Shown: positions 1-15,231, numbered from the stretch's first letter. The stretch: 64,000 nucleotides of DNA from Odontesthes bonariensis (GCF_027942865.1 NC_134517.1:15839775-15903774); one strand, 5' to 3'. Numbers and translations are program-made. The notes: generated by a model not told the origin, from the letters alone.

Positions 1-1776
1 TCCTTTACAGACAGGTCAGTACAGGAGACAAAGTGAACGCGTCGGTCTAACTGCATTTCCTGCCAGATTTCTCTCTGTCGGCTTATAACATGACTTGCTC
101 TTGCATCACATACTTTCATTGCCATATATTAGCCCCATAATCTACTAACATCAGTACTTAACAATAAATATAGTTTTTTGTTCCAGAATAATGAGTTGAA
201 TGATTAGTATTTCAAGATCTCCTTTTTAGTCTTAAGTTAATTATAGCATAGAGTTTAGTAACATTTCACAATGAAATTGTTAGCCGATACATGGAGATAT
301 TATATGTATTATATTATTATTAAATAGATTTTCGAATATGTTAATAAATAACTAACTCCTCCTTTGGGCACCCATGTGGTGATAGATGTGTAAAAAGATT
401 TGAATTGGATTTAAAAAGGATGAAAAAGGGGCAACTATAGAGAGGAAAAGTACTGTAACAATAAAAAGAAAAAGGAAAAATGGATGAGAAAGAGCTTTCC
501 AGGGAGAGGGTGTCTTTTAATAATAATAATAATAATGACTTGGTTTTATATAGCGCCTTTCAAGTAACCCAAGGTCGCTTTACAAAAAGGAGATGGGGCT
601 AGGGAATAGAGGAAAGAAGAGGGGAGGGGGTAGAAATGGGGATGGGGCCAAGGTGATTAAGGACCATAGGCCTCAGTGATATAAAGATCTTTCCCTAAGT
701 TGTGCGTGACAAGTTTAAACTCAGTCTTGCAAAGATTGAAACACATTTTAACAAGATCGAGAAATACAGCTGCCTTCTCTGGGCCTGAGCTTCTTTCGGG
801 TGTTCTGAGGTGCAGCGAAACAGTTGTCCTCTGGACTCGTTAACCAAAAGTTTCCAGTTCTTCTTGCAAATTAAAATAAATTGTTCATTCTCTCTATGCC
901 ATCCAGCCGGAAAAGTTACAGACACTCGGCACGGGCAACTTGCATACGAGGGAATTTGCTGTTAATGCTTGAATGCATGCAGGTTTTGAAGCGACATGAA
1001 GCCCGGCCTCTTTCTCAGGGACGATATCGCTCATTTCGGCAAGAAAATACCAGCCCACATTCTGCACATATGGCAACGGTTTTGTGGTAAAGGAGAGGAG
1101 GTGAACAGCCTGCAGTCCAGGCCTGTCGCCCAATGAAAAGATTTGAAACTGAAAAAATAAGACAAAGGCTCGAAAACTGTTGATCAGCTTAGATTCCATG
1201 TCCAAGCAGAAATGGGGAAACTTTTCACTTTCAAAACTACACTAACTGGTCTTCTGGGTTCCCAAACACTTGTCCCTGCACCTGTTCCAACTTTGTTGAA
1301 TGATAAGTTTTAACATATACTCTGTCCATAGAATTTAAACGATTTACAAACATTACGTTTTTTTGTATAATTGCACTATAGTGTCCTAGCAGCTACTCGC
1401 ATCTCTGTATACAGTTCATGACTGAAGTCGTGCAAGTTTCATTTTCACTTCAGTTTTTCCATGTTTCCAGTTTTTAATTCTCATTCTCTGTACGTGGAGT
1501 TTCCTGAATTGCACCAAATGGTATAATTGGCTCGCAAACACATCGTTTTCTCCCATTATTGTAGATCCATAGTTTATATTTCTATGACGATGTTTAAACC
1601 CTGAACACGCGTGCCAGTACAGAATGAATTTAAGACGTCTTTCGTTTATATCATATGTGTGCCGGCATTGACCACATTTTTTTGACCACACAAAACAATG
1701 TGTAATTGTCCTGTGGCTGTTTCTAATGACTTTAAGGATTTAGTTTGATTAAGCTCCTGGTCTTTTGGTTTTACAG
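1..1776. other. intron or upstream part of lmo7, no exon recognised
   Basis: No exon with convincing splice sites and LMO7-like protein was found here. At about 523-575 an (AAT)n run is followed by a short motif of the kind that ends fish LINE/SINE tails (tatagcgcctttca, then cgctttaca), read on the minus strand. The short open frames around 695-1205 look like chance frames. The gene must extend to the left of the window because the first recognised exon starts in mid-codon. Confidence 0.5.
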
Positions 1777-4741
1777 GACAAAATCGAAATCATCTCCCCA
1801 GCTCGATGAAGAGGACAAACCTCAGAAGAGAGGTCAGTTTTCCCGAGTAGTTCCAGCTGGTTGTCTTTAAATGACTCTGTGTAGGCATTTTGTTTTGCGG
1901 GTACTCCATGTATGTGAACTGCATCCTGCTGTAGGTGCACATGTGTATTCGAAGGACGAGGCTCAGTGGCAGCTGGAAGAGCAGTTGAGACTTGCGCGTG
2001 ACAGAAAGATTCAGAGGGCTGCGTCGGAGCTGCAGCCGAAGCAGAGAAACCGCGTCAGTGCCATGAGAAACTGGGAGCCAGAGATAGGTGGGCTTCGCCC
2101 GTGAAGCGCCGCCTCTCTGTTTTGATCTCGATCCCTCTCAGCCTGCTCCCATTATGCTCAACTGATTAGTTTGAGATACTCCACTAAATCAAAACTATCA
2201 CTTGTTTGATTTTCAGCTGGCCAACCAAATGGAAAATCAGTCAGTCGGCTAACCAGATAATGACATGCAGCTCAACAATTAGTTCAATTATTACAGAGTG
2301 ATTTCTATTAGATCTCTCTTGCCTCCATGATTTCATTTTGATTCGTCTTGCGCAGCCAGACTGGGGAAACGGAACATCCTCATCCTGATCTTACTCTCTC
2401 CTAGGAATTATTTACTCCCCCACCCATCAGCAGCCGTGATCAGTTTTGTTTATTTATTTTTTTCATTACTTCCACAAAACTTTTCATTTTACCAAGTTTT
2501 GTTTCTCTCCCCTCCCTGGGTGCAGTGACAGGAAGTGGGTTTGCTGAGAAGAGGGGTCAGCAGTCCTCATCAGAGGCTGAGCAGGAGCGGCAGCGGATCC
2601 TGAACGAGATGAAGAAAAAGACTCCGCTGCTGAGGGACGGCAGCTGGATCCGTCAGAGCTCCACCAGCGACGCCCCTCACATGGAAAGCGATGCGCCAAC
2701 TATGCGCAGGTAAAGACATCCCTCTTCACTTGTTTCATGGTGTTGGTTGGCTTTTTTACAATTACTAACATCCTGTTAGGCTGCTCAAAAGCTTAAATCC
2801 TTCAATAGCCTGGCTATCACACTGATGCGGCTCTGGTAAATTTTATTGGATCGTTCATAAATATTGGAAAACAGTTGGTAGCCAGATTGTTTTATATCCT
2901 CGACTAACCTGCTAACGTGGGTGTGGCGTGGGTTGGCTTTGCAGAGGTGAATCACTTGACCACTTGGAAACCTCCTACAACTCTCGGCGCTCATCGTGGG
3001 CATCCAGAGGTGGCTCTTTTGTCCAAAACTACTCTCGGCCCCAATCCGGCCTCCCTGCCAACAGCTCCTTTTACATTGGCGGGTCTGGGGCCCAGCGGCC
3101 CATCTCCTGCACTCTGCCGTCTTCGTATTCCATGGGTTCCCTCCGAGGCGGGGCAGGAACCCACTCATCTCCTTGGTCCCAGCAGTCGCCTTCACCCTCT
3201 CACTTGTCTCCGTCACCCACAACCTCTCCAGAACCCACATTTGACGCAGGTCCCGCTCAGCAGAGGAGCAGGTAAAGTTACCAGTGCTGCTTTGCTTAAG
3301 GCTTCCAACACGCTGCCTCTAACCATGTATTGGTATATACTGGGTTGCAAAACGTGAAGCTTTTACACTATATCTTAAGATGGGGAGTGGTTGCAAGGGT
3401 ATCTTGAGTCTTTCTCTCTTTATACTCGTCGGTATGTTGGTAATGTGCTGTTGCATTTAATGTTGTATTTGTGACATTCTCCATTCCAGGTCCATCAATT
3501 CCTAAAAATCATACACATTTTCACATTTTTAACAAGCCCTGTTTGTTTAATTTCACTTCTACTACAAGTATTGTTTTCAGGCCCATTTTCATATTGCCAT
3601 GTCATTGTAATATATACACTGACATTATTCAAAATTTCTACAAGCTGTTCATTGTGTCTTAATCAAATTATTTACATTTAAAAAATATATATATATTTTT
3701 AAAAATCGTTCATAATTGTGAGTATCCTGTTTGACAGGCGTACGTTGTAAATAAGACTAAAGCATTTTTTTTTTATTTTTTTTTTACGTCTTGAGGAGAC
3801 TCTCCAGCTGAATGAATAGAAACAGCTTGTGTTTGTCACGTGCAAGATCGGAAAAATTGTTCAACCTTAGTGTATACCAGTGTGACCCTGTCTGTTGTGC
3901 GTGTGTGTGTGCATGCATTCACACATACGTCAATGTATGTGTGCTTGGCTCTCAAATCACAGCTGTACATTCTGTAATCCAGGTCAGTGAGTGGCAAGAA
4001 AATCTGTACGTTCTGTGACAGCCCGCTAGGAAAGGGAGCGGCCATGATCATCGAGTCCCTCGGGCTCTGTTATCATTTGAGCTGTTTTAAGGTGAGAGAC
4101 GTGCTCCTGTCGTCAGTGGAGTTAATGGGAAGCGCACCTTGGCTGATCCTGCGAGACTAACGCGATCACTCCTAACTTGTTTTCTTGTTCTACTAACATG
4201 GGTTGATTACCAAAGTCCTGATTCCTTTTCAGCTGAGCAAAGTAAAATTTCTGTGCCAAAACCTACAAATGGATCTAATCGCTTTGTTTCCCCTTTCACG
4301 AATTGTTGATTCTCGTTGTTTTTTTGTTCTTCAGGGAACTTTGGTGTCCTGCATCTGAACTTTGATCTCCTCTGTCAATCTTTGTCTTTGAACTCTTCAT
4401 TAATTTGTTTCTTTCACACACAATCGGGGCCTTTTGGTTTGTCTGTCCTCATCTCTCCGCTTGTGGTCACTTTAGCGTGGCTTTATCCCGACGCGCGGCT
4501 CTTCAACTCTCCCCTTTTTCTAAATTCGCACAGTGTATCGACTGCAAGTCCGACCTTGGAGGATCGGAAGCTGGGGCTGAAGTCAGAATACGAAACAAAC
4601 AGCTCTACTGTAACTCGTGCTACATGCGATTCAAAGGTAAGCAGTTGATCCAGCTCATCCAGCGAGGGGACATGTCGCTAGTCTTTAAGCTTAATGTTGC
4701 TGTTTTGTTGTCTTTTAGCCAGCCACCCAACAGCTATGTGA
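1777..4741 (+). CDS. lmo7: LIM domain only protein 7 (LMO7), 3' end of gene, last seven coding exons
   Basis: Exons read from splice sites and phase: 1777-1832, 1935-2087, 2526-2709, 2945-3271, 3983-4091, 4534-4636, 4719-4741 (TGA stop at 4739-4741); all phases join, giving 317 C-terminal residues. LMO7 is an actin- and cell-junction-linked scaffold with CH, PDZ and LIM domains; only the tail is in view. The exon at 2526 encodes a charged segment ending SWIRQ, then [11 protein letters not shown] across the next junction, both LMO7 hallmarks. A Ser/Pro-rich linker follows (exon 2945-3271). The LIM zinc finger is split over two exons: C-x2-C-x19-H-x2-C-x2-C-x2-C-x21-C-x2-C, all eight ligands present, with [12 protein letters not shown] between. 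The terminus HPTAM resembles the mammalian LMO7 end; I judge the LIM sequence closer to LMO7 than to the paralogue LIMCH1. The 5' part lies outside the window. Confidence 0.95.
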
Positions 4742-5368
4742 TGTGACCGTGCTCCAGCAGATTGATGAGGAAACTACTTGTGACAACAATCCATAACCTT
4801 TAACATAACAATGAAGCCATCGGAAATAACTGGGACACTTTGGTTTGAACACTTGGGAACACTAGGTGACTCCCTGATAAGAATCATATTTGTTTTTACA
4901 GTGCGTGATTAAGGGGATAAGATTTAAGAGAAGTTATCTACTTATATGTTTATATTATGATAAATACTACATCTGTAAAATGTAAGGGTTCTGCATGCAT
5001 CGGAGTTTTAAATGTTTTAGAAAAAAGAAAAAAAACTAGTCGAGCAAGAAATTGTCTGCAATAATCTTTCTTCTGACCTTCACTTAGTCGGATTTTATAG
5101 TTATTGGAAGAGAACCCTGCAGGATCATGCTTCTTTTTCCTAAGTCTTGTGGTATTAAACGTATGAAACGGTGTATTCTTATTGTGTCTGTGTGCCTTTG
5201 CATTTGTAACAGGGGAAAAGTAATTAAAATTACTAGAATTCTCTATAACATATTTAAGTTAAAAAATAAAAATTAAAAAAAATTAAAAAAGCATGTGCTT
5301 GGACAGCACTTTCCATTTTAAGACTATACATCATAAGGAATGGAATTGAGACGGAGAGTAAAATTGTA

Positions 5369-5374
5369 AATAAA
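5369..5374 (+). terminator. candidate polyadenylation signal of lmo7
   Basis: AATAAA about 630 bases after the lmo7 stop codon; another AATAAA lies in an A-rich stretch near 5265. The 3' UTR is therefore about 4742 to 5400. Which signal is used cannot be told from sequence. Confidence 0.5.
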
Positions 5375-5399
5375 TGACTAAATGCTTATCTTTTGTGTT

Positions 5400-8300
5400 G
5401 TTGGTTCGTTTTTTTTTCCCAGCACTGAATGTAGACTGTTCTGTGTAATGATTTTCCAGTATATGATGCAAAGCTTTTCCTGCCTCTGTAATCAGAAATC
5501 ATAACGCTCATCTTTCTCGATATGTCGCTCCCATTCTCAGTTTCTCTGTAGTGCCACAGTCATAATGAAAGGAATTTCAATGAGCCTGCGTGCTAAGGTT
5601 CAGAGGACCTGCCTGCTCTGAGTTCTCCAAAGCCAATTTGTCATGCATATTTTATTCAGTGGGCATGCATTACATTTGATTGCGCTTTGATAGGCTGTTT
5701 CCTTAACATATTCTGTTCTTGTAGTCAATCTTTATTGAATATTCATACAACTTAACTAAATAATACTTTATTATATAAGAAGGAACGCACCTGATGTTCA
5801 CTTACAGCTCTCAGTTGCATTTATACCACAGGGTTAGAAATTGTCCTCATTTCCCCTGTGGAAATAAAGTCAATCCAAGCAGTGTACTCCATGGAAGGTT
5901 GGGCCAGGCATTATTCAGCTCCATGCTTCTGAGGCGAAGCACAAACATCCTTGATGGCAGATATCTCAAATTCTTACATTCTCCTTTTAGATTTTTCTTG
6001 ATCCTCTTGTGGCAGAGAGATTTTAATCATAATGCTTAGAAAAAACATGCCCGACCCGACGGTTTTAGTGGCTAGGAAATGTAAAACCTTCCAGAATAAA
6101 TATCCGATCTTTTTCATCAAAGCCAAAGCCACAAGCACCCTATGAGTCCAATGGCTTGTGTGCTGGGGAGCACACAAGAGAAACGGGACGCTTGACTACT
6201 CAGGAGAATGTGGTCTGCAAAAAGATGAGACATAGGAGTAGTAGAAGTAGAAAGAGCTTAGACAGGCCTGCTCTTAAAAAAAAAAAAGTTAATCTTTATT
6301 CCAGTAACTCACTGTCCGCCAGTTTTTAATTTCCTCCCTGTGGGAGAAAACCTTTTTGAGCGTGGTATGTAAATGTTTTTACCTTGCTTCTCAGCACATG
6401 AGTGAGTCCAGTAATCCCACTCCATTTCAACTTCAGGTCCCTTTAGGAATTCTTTATTATTTTTAGTGTAGCCTAGACTGGCCTGAAGGGGGCACTGTGA
6501 TGTAAGAATTTTAATTAGGAAAAGACAGGCTTGATGTTTTGCTGCAGCAGAATGATGACTGTTGCTGTTTGCACCACATGTGCAATTACATGTGATGTAA
6601 CATAAACCTTGATTTATGAGAAGTACAGATGCTACTCAGTCACTCAAAAGCATTATTCCTTATGTAATTTGTCAAAAATAATTTGTTGTTTGGTCTATAA
6701 ATGAATAGATGGCACCACGTTTAAGCCTTCACTCTCAGTAGCTTGACTGTCAGATCGGGAAAAACTTACTTGTCTGAGCCAAAAAACATATATTTTTACC
6801 CCCTTGACCTGCAAATAGACTGTTTTACAGCCATGTTGGGCTAGCTGCATTGCCTGTCATAGAAGTACTGAATTTTCACACTTTTTTCACACAAGACATC
6901 AGGCACCAATTCACCTACAGCTTGAACTGTTGCTATAATTAGTCGTGTAATTGCAGACGATGCCCCCAAAGACCTGTTGCTATAGCTTGCAGGTGTCGTG
7001 CGTGCACCGCAAAGTGCTGTCACACATCCTGCTAACGAGAGATTGAAGAAAGTGCACGTTAAGTAAATCTCTTCATTACCAGCACACCAGAATGAGCATG
7101 TTCTTCATTTATGCTAGCATTGTTTCTAAGTCAGTCTCAGTGGAGAATCTTTAACCTGAAAATGTGACAAATTGATAAATTGCTTTAGATCGTAACAGTG
7201 TCTGGTTTCATCACAAGGAAGCTGAAAAAAAAACAGCTTTTACAGTGCTATTCAGACTTTCAGGTAAAATGTGATTACATGAGCAATCACACCTTTCAGA
7301 GGCTAAATGTTGACTAGACCCACAGAAGAGTTTTTGGAGCCACTGGAACAAATTTGAAAACACCACCAGATTAATCTGGTGTGGCGTGAATGTAAATTAT
7401 AGTAAAAGCTACCTGTTGGGGGAATATGCTGAGGTTTTGTTATAGAATAGATAACTACTTGGACTTTCCAGTTTAGATATGACACAGGTGGCTATTTTGC
7501 TGATTAACTACAGATTATTACCGCACTTCCGCAAACATGAGCATACTTCTTTCTACTATTACCGGGATTATTGATCTGTGACCTTTTGTGCAATGAGGAA
7601 AGGATCAGCTTAGATCCCTACTTGTCTTCATTAAAAATGCTGCCTCTAATCCCCGACTCACAAAAGGGCAAAGCTCATTCAAAAGAGACTCGACCTTATA
7701 ACGGAGTTGTTCCCTCCTTTCTTTAATAAGACTGGATTTGTTTGATGGTAAAGGGCTTTAACGTGGGTTGAAGTAGGCACTAAATATTAAATATTCACCA
7801 GAGTATTGCTTTTCTGTGACAAGTGAGGACGTTCCTTCTTGTTGTTCCATTGAACTGTGTCTGCAAGGAAGTAACCGAGAAAATTATTCAGAGAAGTTAA
7901 AAAAATACTTCAAGAAAGGCTCTACTTTATCTTACTTCCCCTATATATATATATAAAAAAAATAAATCAAGCAACCATGTTAGAATCAGGAACAAGAGCG
8001 TTCTGCGATTTCTCTCTGTGACCTTAAAGAATATTGATTTATTTTTATGTCTTCGACACAGTGGCTGAGGAAGGCAAACTGTTACTGGAGAGACGATGCA
8101 TTTGAGTTGCTTTTCCAGTTGCGGAGAAGAGAAAAGGAGTGTGGAAAACGCTACGTGGCTCTAAAATGATAAGACTGCATGGTCACAGCTGGGGCAGCCT
8201 GATATGCTTGAGCGTGCATTATGCCTGGGGTGACATGGGACCGAGTTTTCTGTCCTCGTATTAATTCGTCCTGCCTCAATCCTATAGCTGAACATGAGCT

Positions 8301-11300
8301 GGAATACTGATTCTCAGTTAACCATTTTTTTTTTTTTTTTTTTTAATGTCTGAAGATTCTTTGTGGCGTTTGAACTGTGCTCAGTGGAATGGAAGTCATA
8401 GTCTAACCAGACACCGACAACTGCCACTCTCACATTAGCTGGCACAAAAATGTCTTTTGCAACTTAAATGCCATTATCATTATGGCGGTTTATAACATAT
8501 ACCAGGTACACTGACAAAAAGCATGACACAACCAGTAATTATATCACTTAAAGATGTCTCGACTCACCTCAGCTACAGTGTGATCGCTCTCCTCCTCAAC
8601 AACATCCTCACACAGCCTGCCAGAATTTCTGTTCTCCAATTAAACACGTGACACGAGATTTTGTCTTATTTTAAGAAGAGTCCAGGATATTCAAACTCAT
8701 ATTAACAAGTTTCTCATAGCTTGCTGACTTTGTGTATGTAGCGCCACGTTTTACATGAACATCAACTTCAATGTTTCCCCAAATAGGCTACTGAGCTCCA
8801 ACCTTGTTCTTCTTTTTCAGTCATTGCACAGGGTTGTAGAGCCATATTTAGCCATCAAATGCAGATCTAGAATGTCCCATTCAGGTTTCTGTTGAACGGC
8901 AACATCAAATGAATATCCCCGGGGCTCTTGCTAACTAAGCCCGGCAGTCACATAGCATTTGGAAACAACAAGCCCGATTCCCTCAAATGTAAGCCTCCAG
9001 CCTTGATTCTGTTTGATCCACTCACCAGGTCTCACACATCTGTGTCGCATACTATACACAAGGCAAGGCCAAATTAGGTAAAAAAAAAGACTGAATTCTT
9101 GTGAGTGTGGTTTTGCACATACGTAGGCTGAGGAGCTTAAAGTGTCACACCCTTACAAGCCTGCAGAAATGTTTTTGTGACTGTGCATGAATGCTGCTCA
9201 TTCACCAGTGGATGTAGTACTGCCAAGGCCCATCTTTGTGCCACTCTTTCTTTCACTCTCAGAGTAGAGCAGCCATATGGGCGACTCAGTAATCCTCTGT
9301 ATAGCCTGAAGCCAACCTGAGGCTGAAACAGCCGGGTTAACACACACTGACAGGAAGGAATTTGCTGTCTTTGTTTATAGTGATGCAAGGGTGCATCGTG
9401 ACATATATTCTATATGTTACGCTTTGCTTTTTTAGAATGTGTTTGTATGTTCATTTGGCAACCTGATTTTGAATATGGAGCTGTAACGTTTGAAACAATG
9501 AAATTACCTTAACAATTTATTAGTGTAGTCATTGGCCTTGTTCTAACTCTTCTTTTCATTTGGCCTAAAATAAGATCTTTTTGTGGAACAGCAACCACTT
9601 TAGACAGAACATTCTCTTAGACAGGTTATGTAATGGTAAATGCTGATGTAAGACGCAGCTTTGTCGCCAGGTTTTGACAGCTCTGATCATTTACAAGATC
9701 GTGTTTTACAGGTCTTTCACGCAAATAGAACTTAAATGAAGATCTACACATGAGGAAGATATGGGAAAGACAGAATCTGGTAAAAGCTTAAAGCTGCTGT
9801 AATTAGTTTTTATCAGAATAACAAGATGACTGTGAAAACACAATGGGAATGTTATCCATCCCATTAATCGAACTTAAACAGAAAGTGTTAGTAGTGCTGT
9901 GTTTTTACATAGACATTTCATATGGAAATGGAAATGGAACATTTATGCAACACTTTCGAGACACCAACAGTCTTACCTGCATGCAGTCACATTAACAGAT
10001 AAATGAGTTCAAGTAGAAGTGAAACAATCGTAAGCATATGATCTGTGTTCCAGAGGAACTCAACAGATCACATCTTAAAGCTTCATTAAAGACATTTCAT
10101 CAGTGCCCAAACTTTCCTGCATTATAGTGTTCCCCACTATTCCTTACTATGTTTTTCACTATTCCTTATTCAAAGGAATGAGGACATTTTTTTTGTTATA
10201 CCCAAAAACATGAAAGACATTAATTCTGATCTTTCTTATTTAACACCCAGTTTGACTTTTAGAATACAATATTTGAGTTTAGGGTGTCTTTCAGAAGACT
10301 AAAGCTTATCACCACAGGGGAAACTGGAACTTTGGAACACGACGCATACTGGTGTTGTATAGATGGTCTGTTCATGGCTGTTCATGCTGCTGCACACAAA
10401 AATTATTATAGATTAACAGAATATCATCACCCTTCATGAAATAGTTTCGTATTGACCGTTGCCTCACATTGAAAAAAAGTCTGTAATTGGAGGTTGCAGA
10501 GGTTGGAAGATGGTGCTGCACAACCAAATGCTGAACCAGAGAGCTTGATTGAGAGAAAGATTGAGTCCCGTGGTAACAGCTAGTTGTTTTCTAGCACTTC
10601 TACGGGCCGTTTTATCACTGTTTTAAACATTACAAACTACTCGGTTGAGGTTAGATATCTTTAATGGAGTGGTTATGGTTAAGAAGACATCATTGCTTGC
10701 ATTAAAACTGATCCTATAATAACATATTGCATCAAAATGTTCCTTTCCTAAATAACTGGCTGACAACTCCTGCCTCGTTGGGGAAACGTACAACACGAAA
10801 CAACCATGAAATACGTTAGTTTGAAAGTCAGGGCTCAAACAATATCATCAATATTTCATCTTCAGCAGCACAAATGCTACGTTTGTTACATGATTATCTC
10901 ACGTTCTTGCTCGAGACTGGACTGAGCAGCCACTGAAAGCAGGTGAAATGAAAAGTTTCCAGAAGTTAAATGGCGATTTATCTCATTACTGGGGGGGCAA
11001 TCATTTTTTTTGGGAATGAAAAGCTGGTCAAGAAACCTTTGTCTCACCAGCTGTTTAGGTAGGGACACGTGGAAAAGTAATATTTTCAACTTCTTCCATC
11101 CGCCACTGATATTTGTACACATAGTGTACTTTAAGTGAGATACAGCTTCCTCACTCTTATGTCTCACAAATGGAAAATATTGAAATCATACCATGTCTGT
11201 CAAGGTGATATCTGAATAGTATAGATGTATAGTATGAATGCTGTCACTTTAAAAAATGAGGTCATTAATCTTTCATATCCTATGCCTGAGAAGGACTAAC

Positions 11301-14300
11301 ATCAAATGGAATGAATATCACTGAAAATAAGAGGTGATGTACAACATCACTTCTCAGACATTTATCATGTAGTCCCTCCCTGGAGGATTTAACCCATTCA
11401 CACCTTGTCTTTTGAGACCCTAGCCATCCCAACCCAGAGTCTTTCAAGACAGGTGAAGGGTCTACAATAAACTCAAGCAAGTCCAGTTAATCCTGTTTAG
11501 CACTTGCAGTCTGCATAATTTTTTTACATATACAGTACTATGGCCTGAACAACATAATAACTACAAACATCATGACAATGTGAAATAAGTGCTTTTTAGT
11601 TAACTTAAAGACAGTTATCAACACAAATCATCTGCTCCTTTTGACAAGCTTTTATAGCAATTTCTTGCTCACTGTTAAGCTGCCTGGCCTGTGACTTGAC
11701 TTTATTGATCCACTTGCTGTCAGCACCATTTTGGGTCACAGCATGCAGCTGTAAAGCTCTTAAATCCCACTGCAGACTACCTGCTCATCACCAAGCAACA
11801 GGGAGGCTAAATGTGTGACTGTAGCTGGTGAACATAGTTCAGCATTTCGCAGCTTAAGAGTGACAATAATAGCTCATGGCTAAACAATAGTAGAGATTTA
11901 ATTTAGGATGCATACATTCAGTTACCAAAAGCAGGACTCAGGAGATATCTTATTGCTCAAAAGCTTCTAAACCAAAGTAATACATTTGGGCAAGATCATC
12001 TATGTCAGAGTCTGTGGGATGCTGTTATTTCAGCTTCCATTTAGTGTGGAAAGTTTTTTTCATGTTGGGTAGAGACCAGACTGATGATACATCAGTTTGT
12101 AGCATTTTCTTATCAGCACATCTCTTCAGAGTTGCAGACATCACTTGCACAAAGCAGCACTTAATGTTTCTGACAGTGACTGTGCTCCCTGACAGAGACG
12201 AGCTGTCTGGAGCACATATATATATTTATGTTTTAGAAACCAGTGTAAATGTTGCTCCCTCTACACTGCCATGCAACACTAAATGTCAGGTTTTGATTTT
12301 GGCTGCATTGTTACACATACTGATGTTCTCAGAAGCTGTATATGTTGCTACTCTCCAATACTAAAGACTTTTCTTGCTTTGTAAAAAAAAAAAAAACTGG
12401 CACCATCTAGTCATGGCGGTGAGTGATTTCTGATCTTTTGAAATGGAGATAAAATAGCAATTTAGTTTTTATTGAAGTTTCTGTGCTCCTCATCCTGTGC
12501 TTGGTTTCGGGATTTCAAAAGCTCTCCTGACTTGCTGAATTTGCCTTTTTACCGTGACTTTGTGTCTCCCTGAAGAAACATGAGACTGTGGAGTGAATAG
12601 ACTCCTGAAACTGCGAGTTGCCAGACGAGATGAGACTTTATTGTTGCTAATGCTGCAAGCGAGCAATATTTTATCTGAAAGGCCCCACTAGAACGTGAGG
12701 CTGTCAGTCCAGTCTTTTGTTTGTGGTCCATTCAACATCATTATCTCCCTTGCAGAGATGTAATTACTGTATGGTGAATAGCTTTCCAGAACCCATCATT
12801 TCCTGCAATGTAAGCTTCTTGTTTTGTTCGGGCTACCACAGAGTAGCTGAGCTATTGTCAATATATATCGATGTTAACAATTTTCATAACAGCAACATTC
12901 AAAAGGACTTTGTGCATGTACCACATATATACAAAGACAGAAAAAATGGACATCAATGAAAAAATTGGGGATGAAATAGTACTGAGACTCTGACATATCG
13001 AAAAATTGACCTCTGCTGTGCTGAAAGAGAGAAAGAGATCAGAGAGGAACACGGTGCAGCATGCTGTGCACCAATGAAAGCTGACGCTGCCCCAAAGAGT
13101 TGATTTATTTTAAAAGCACGTATTCTGTTGATATTTTCGAATCAGAGTTTAAGAGATTTACTTTAGACTTAAAAGTTCACAAGTGAGTTAAACTTTCAAA
13201 AGCTTTTGCCCTGAAGTCCTAGGCGTATGGGTCATTGATACGCCAGCTGCTGTCTTCTTCATACTTGACTGGAGGCCTGGGGGGAATAAAGCTGAAGCTG
13301 GAACAGGACGCCCTTTAGGGATTCCTCAAGAGCTGTGGCTCCTAAATCACATTTTGACAACTTGTTTGTTTTGGATGATTGCTCATCATTACTATTCACA
13401 TTTTGGCGGCTCTTTGTGAAGATTGGAAATGAAATTCCAATAACGTTTCTCATCACATCCTTACTTGTTGAAGAATAAATACAAAACTTCTAACAGCTCC
13501 AATACATGCAAAGCCAAATTAAGCGCTTTCTACCTTAGGGGCAAAGGTAAATCCTGCCCTCCCTTTTGTATTTTTCTGAGCTGGCATAAACTGTCTCATA
13601 TTTATCTAAATTAAAATCTGACTTTGCATATGCAAACGATGCTCTGATGAATCCATGCCCCCAAGATTATGCTGTTGTGACTGAACACAGGTGCAGACAT
13701 TAATTAATTTAAAATCCATCTGCCGAGCTCCCTTAGTATGCGTCCCTGCGATAGACTTGACCACAAATTCCAGAGTTGGGACACAAATGTTATGTACTCG
13801 GACCACCAGTTAATGTCCCCTGGTAATGTTGTCGTCCTGCTTTATTGTATGTTTGCTGTCCAGCCATTACCTTTGTTCATCATTAAACCCAGTGAGTGCT
13901 TTGTTGTACGCAAAGCAAAGAGACAAGCTGAACTTATTAAGAGTGTTTTGCTTGTTAACTTGCTAATGGCCTGGGTGTTTGCTCATGAAAAACATCACTT
14001 ATGTCCATTTGTCTCTGAACTCAATTTCATGCTCTCCCGAACTGACACTTTATGTCCTTGGGAGGAGAAGATATGAGGGTTTGAGCGGAGTGGATCATTC
14101 CTGGGCCAGATGTTATGCAACATGTGTATGTACTGTTTGCAAAATATACTTTAGGGAAGAATTTAAAAGAAGAAAACTTTATAGGGGTTTTAAAGCCCTC
14201 ATATCCTTTAGTGTGTTGCTTTTGCAGTAGAAATTTATTTTCTCATGCTTGTCTCCTTGCAGTAAGAATTAAATATACTCTACCAGTGGCAAGCTATTTT

Positions 14301-15230
14301 TAGAAATGACAGAGTTGTGTACATGATGTACTGTACTTGCTTTCTCTTAGGCAAGGGACTTTAGGTGGAGATAAACAGCCTTTTTCCATATGAGATCTTT
14401 ATTTCTTCTTGAGTTGAATACTGGGAGTTTCCCTTGGGGGTCTATATTTGTGATATAGATTTACTGTGGGAAAAGCTTTTCATTAATAATATTACACTTA
14501 CAATATATTCAAAATAAAGTCAGATTTTTTGCAAAAGTTCTGCAAAAATGTTGTTTTTTTAGAGACATTATTGACAAAGCTGAATTGACAATTGTAATTT
14601 CTACACACACATATGTCACATTCACCAATCAGCCATAATATTTAAAGTATCTCCCAAATTTTATTTAGGCCCTGCTACTAAAACAGCTCTAACCTGCCAG
14701 GCCACAGACAATAAATCTCTGGGACCACGGTCAAAATAACATCCACATGGACAGCAGTCTAACTCAAAATATGTTTCATAGACACATTGGTTCACAATGC
14801 AAAAAATACAAGACTCAAAAATGATTTGTACAATTTTTCTTAGGTGTAGAATGGGATGCCTGGTTGCATCAATTCATGGAATGTCAAAGTATGAGCTCCA
14901 TCTGACAAACAAGTCTTTCACTCAAAATGGCTGAATAAGTTGTTTGTTCATTATCTTAAATACAACCCATTATATTGTCTTCTAAACTACCATCCCTACA
15001 AGCGGCAGGAGGGAAAAACAACTCATATGACGGTTTCCACTTGTGATCAGATGTCATCCTCAAGCCTTTGCTCTAACAAACCACAGAATCCTCATAAGGA
15101 GGTCATAAAGGAGGTGGGACGGTGTAGTTAAGCACAGCACTTTCATTCCTGTGTCTTCAATGCCAACATTCAGAATGACACTGTTTTATCTTATGAGTAA
15201 CATTCAGATCATAACCCAACACTTTACTGA
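5400..15230. other. intergenic, no gene recognised
   Basis: AT-rich single-copy-looking sequence between lmo7 and the SINE. Open frames here (the longest 120 codons, at 12002-12364) have no recognisable protein, no splice context and no codon bias. A T-run lies at about 8324-8344. I see no RNA gene and no clear mobile element. Confidence 0.5.
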
Positions 15231-15231
15231 C

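Noticed and set aside
2785..3240. 151-codon minus-strand frame
   Set aside because: It lies opposite the lmo7 exon at 2945-3271, whose plus-strand frame matches LMO7 and joins in phase with its neighbours.
12002..12364. 120-codon plus-strand frame
   Set aside because: AT-rich intergenic sequence with no recognisable protein and no promoter or splice context.
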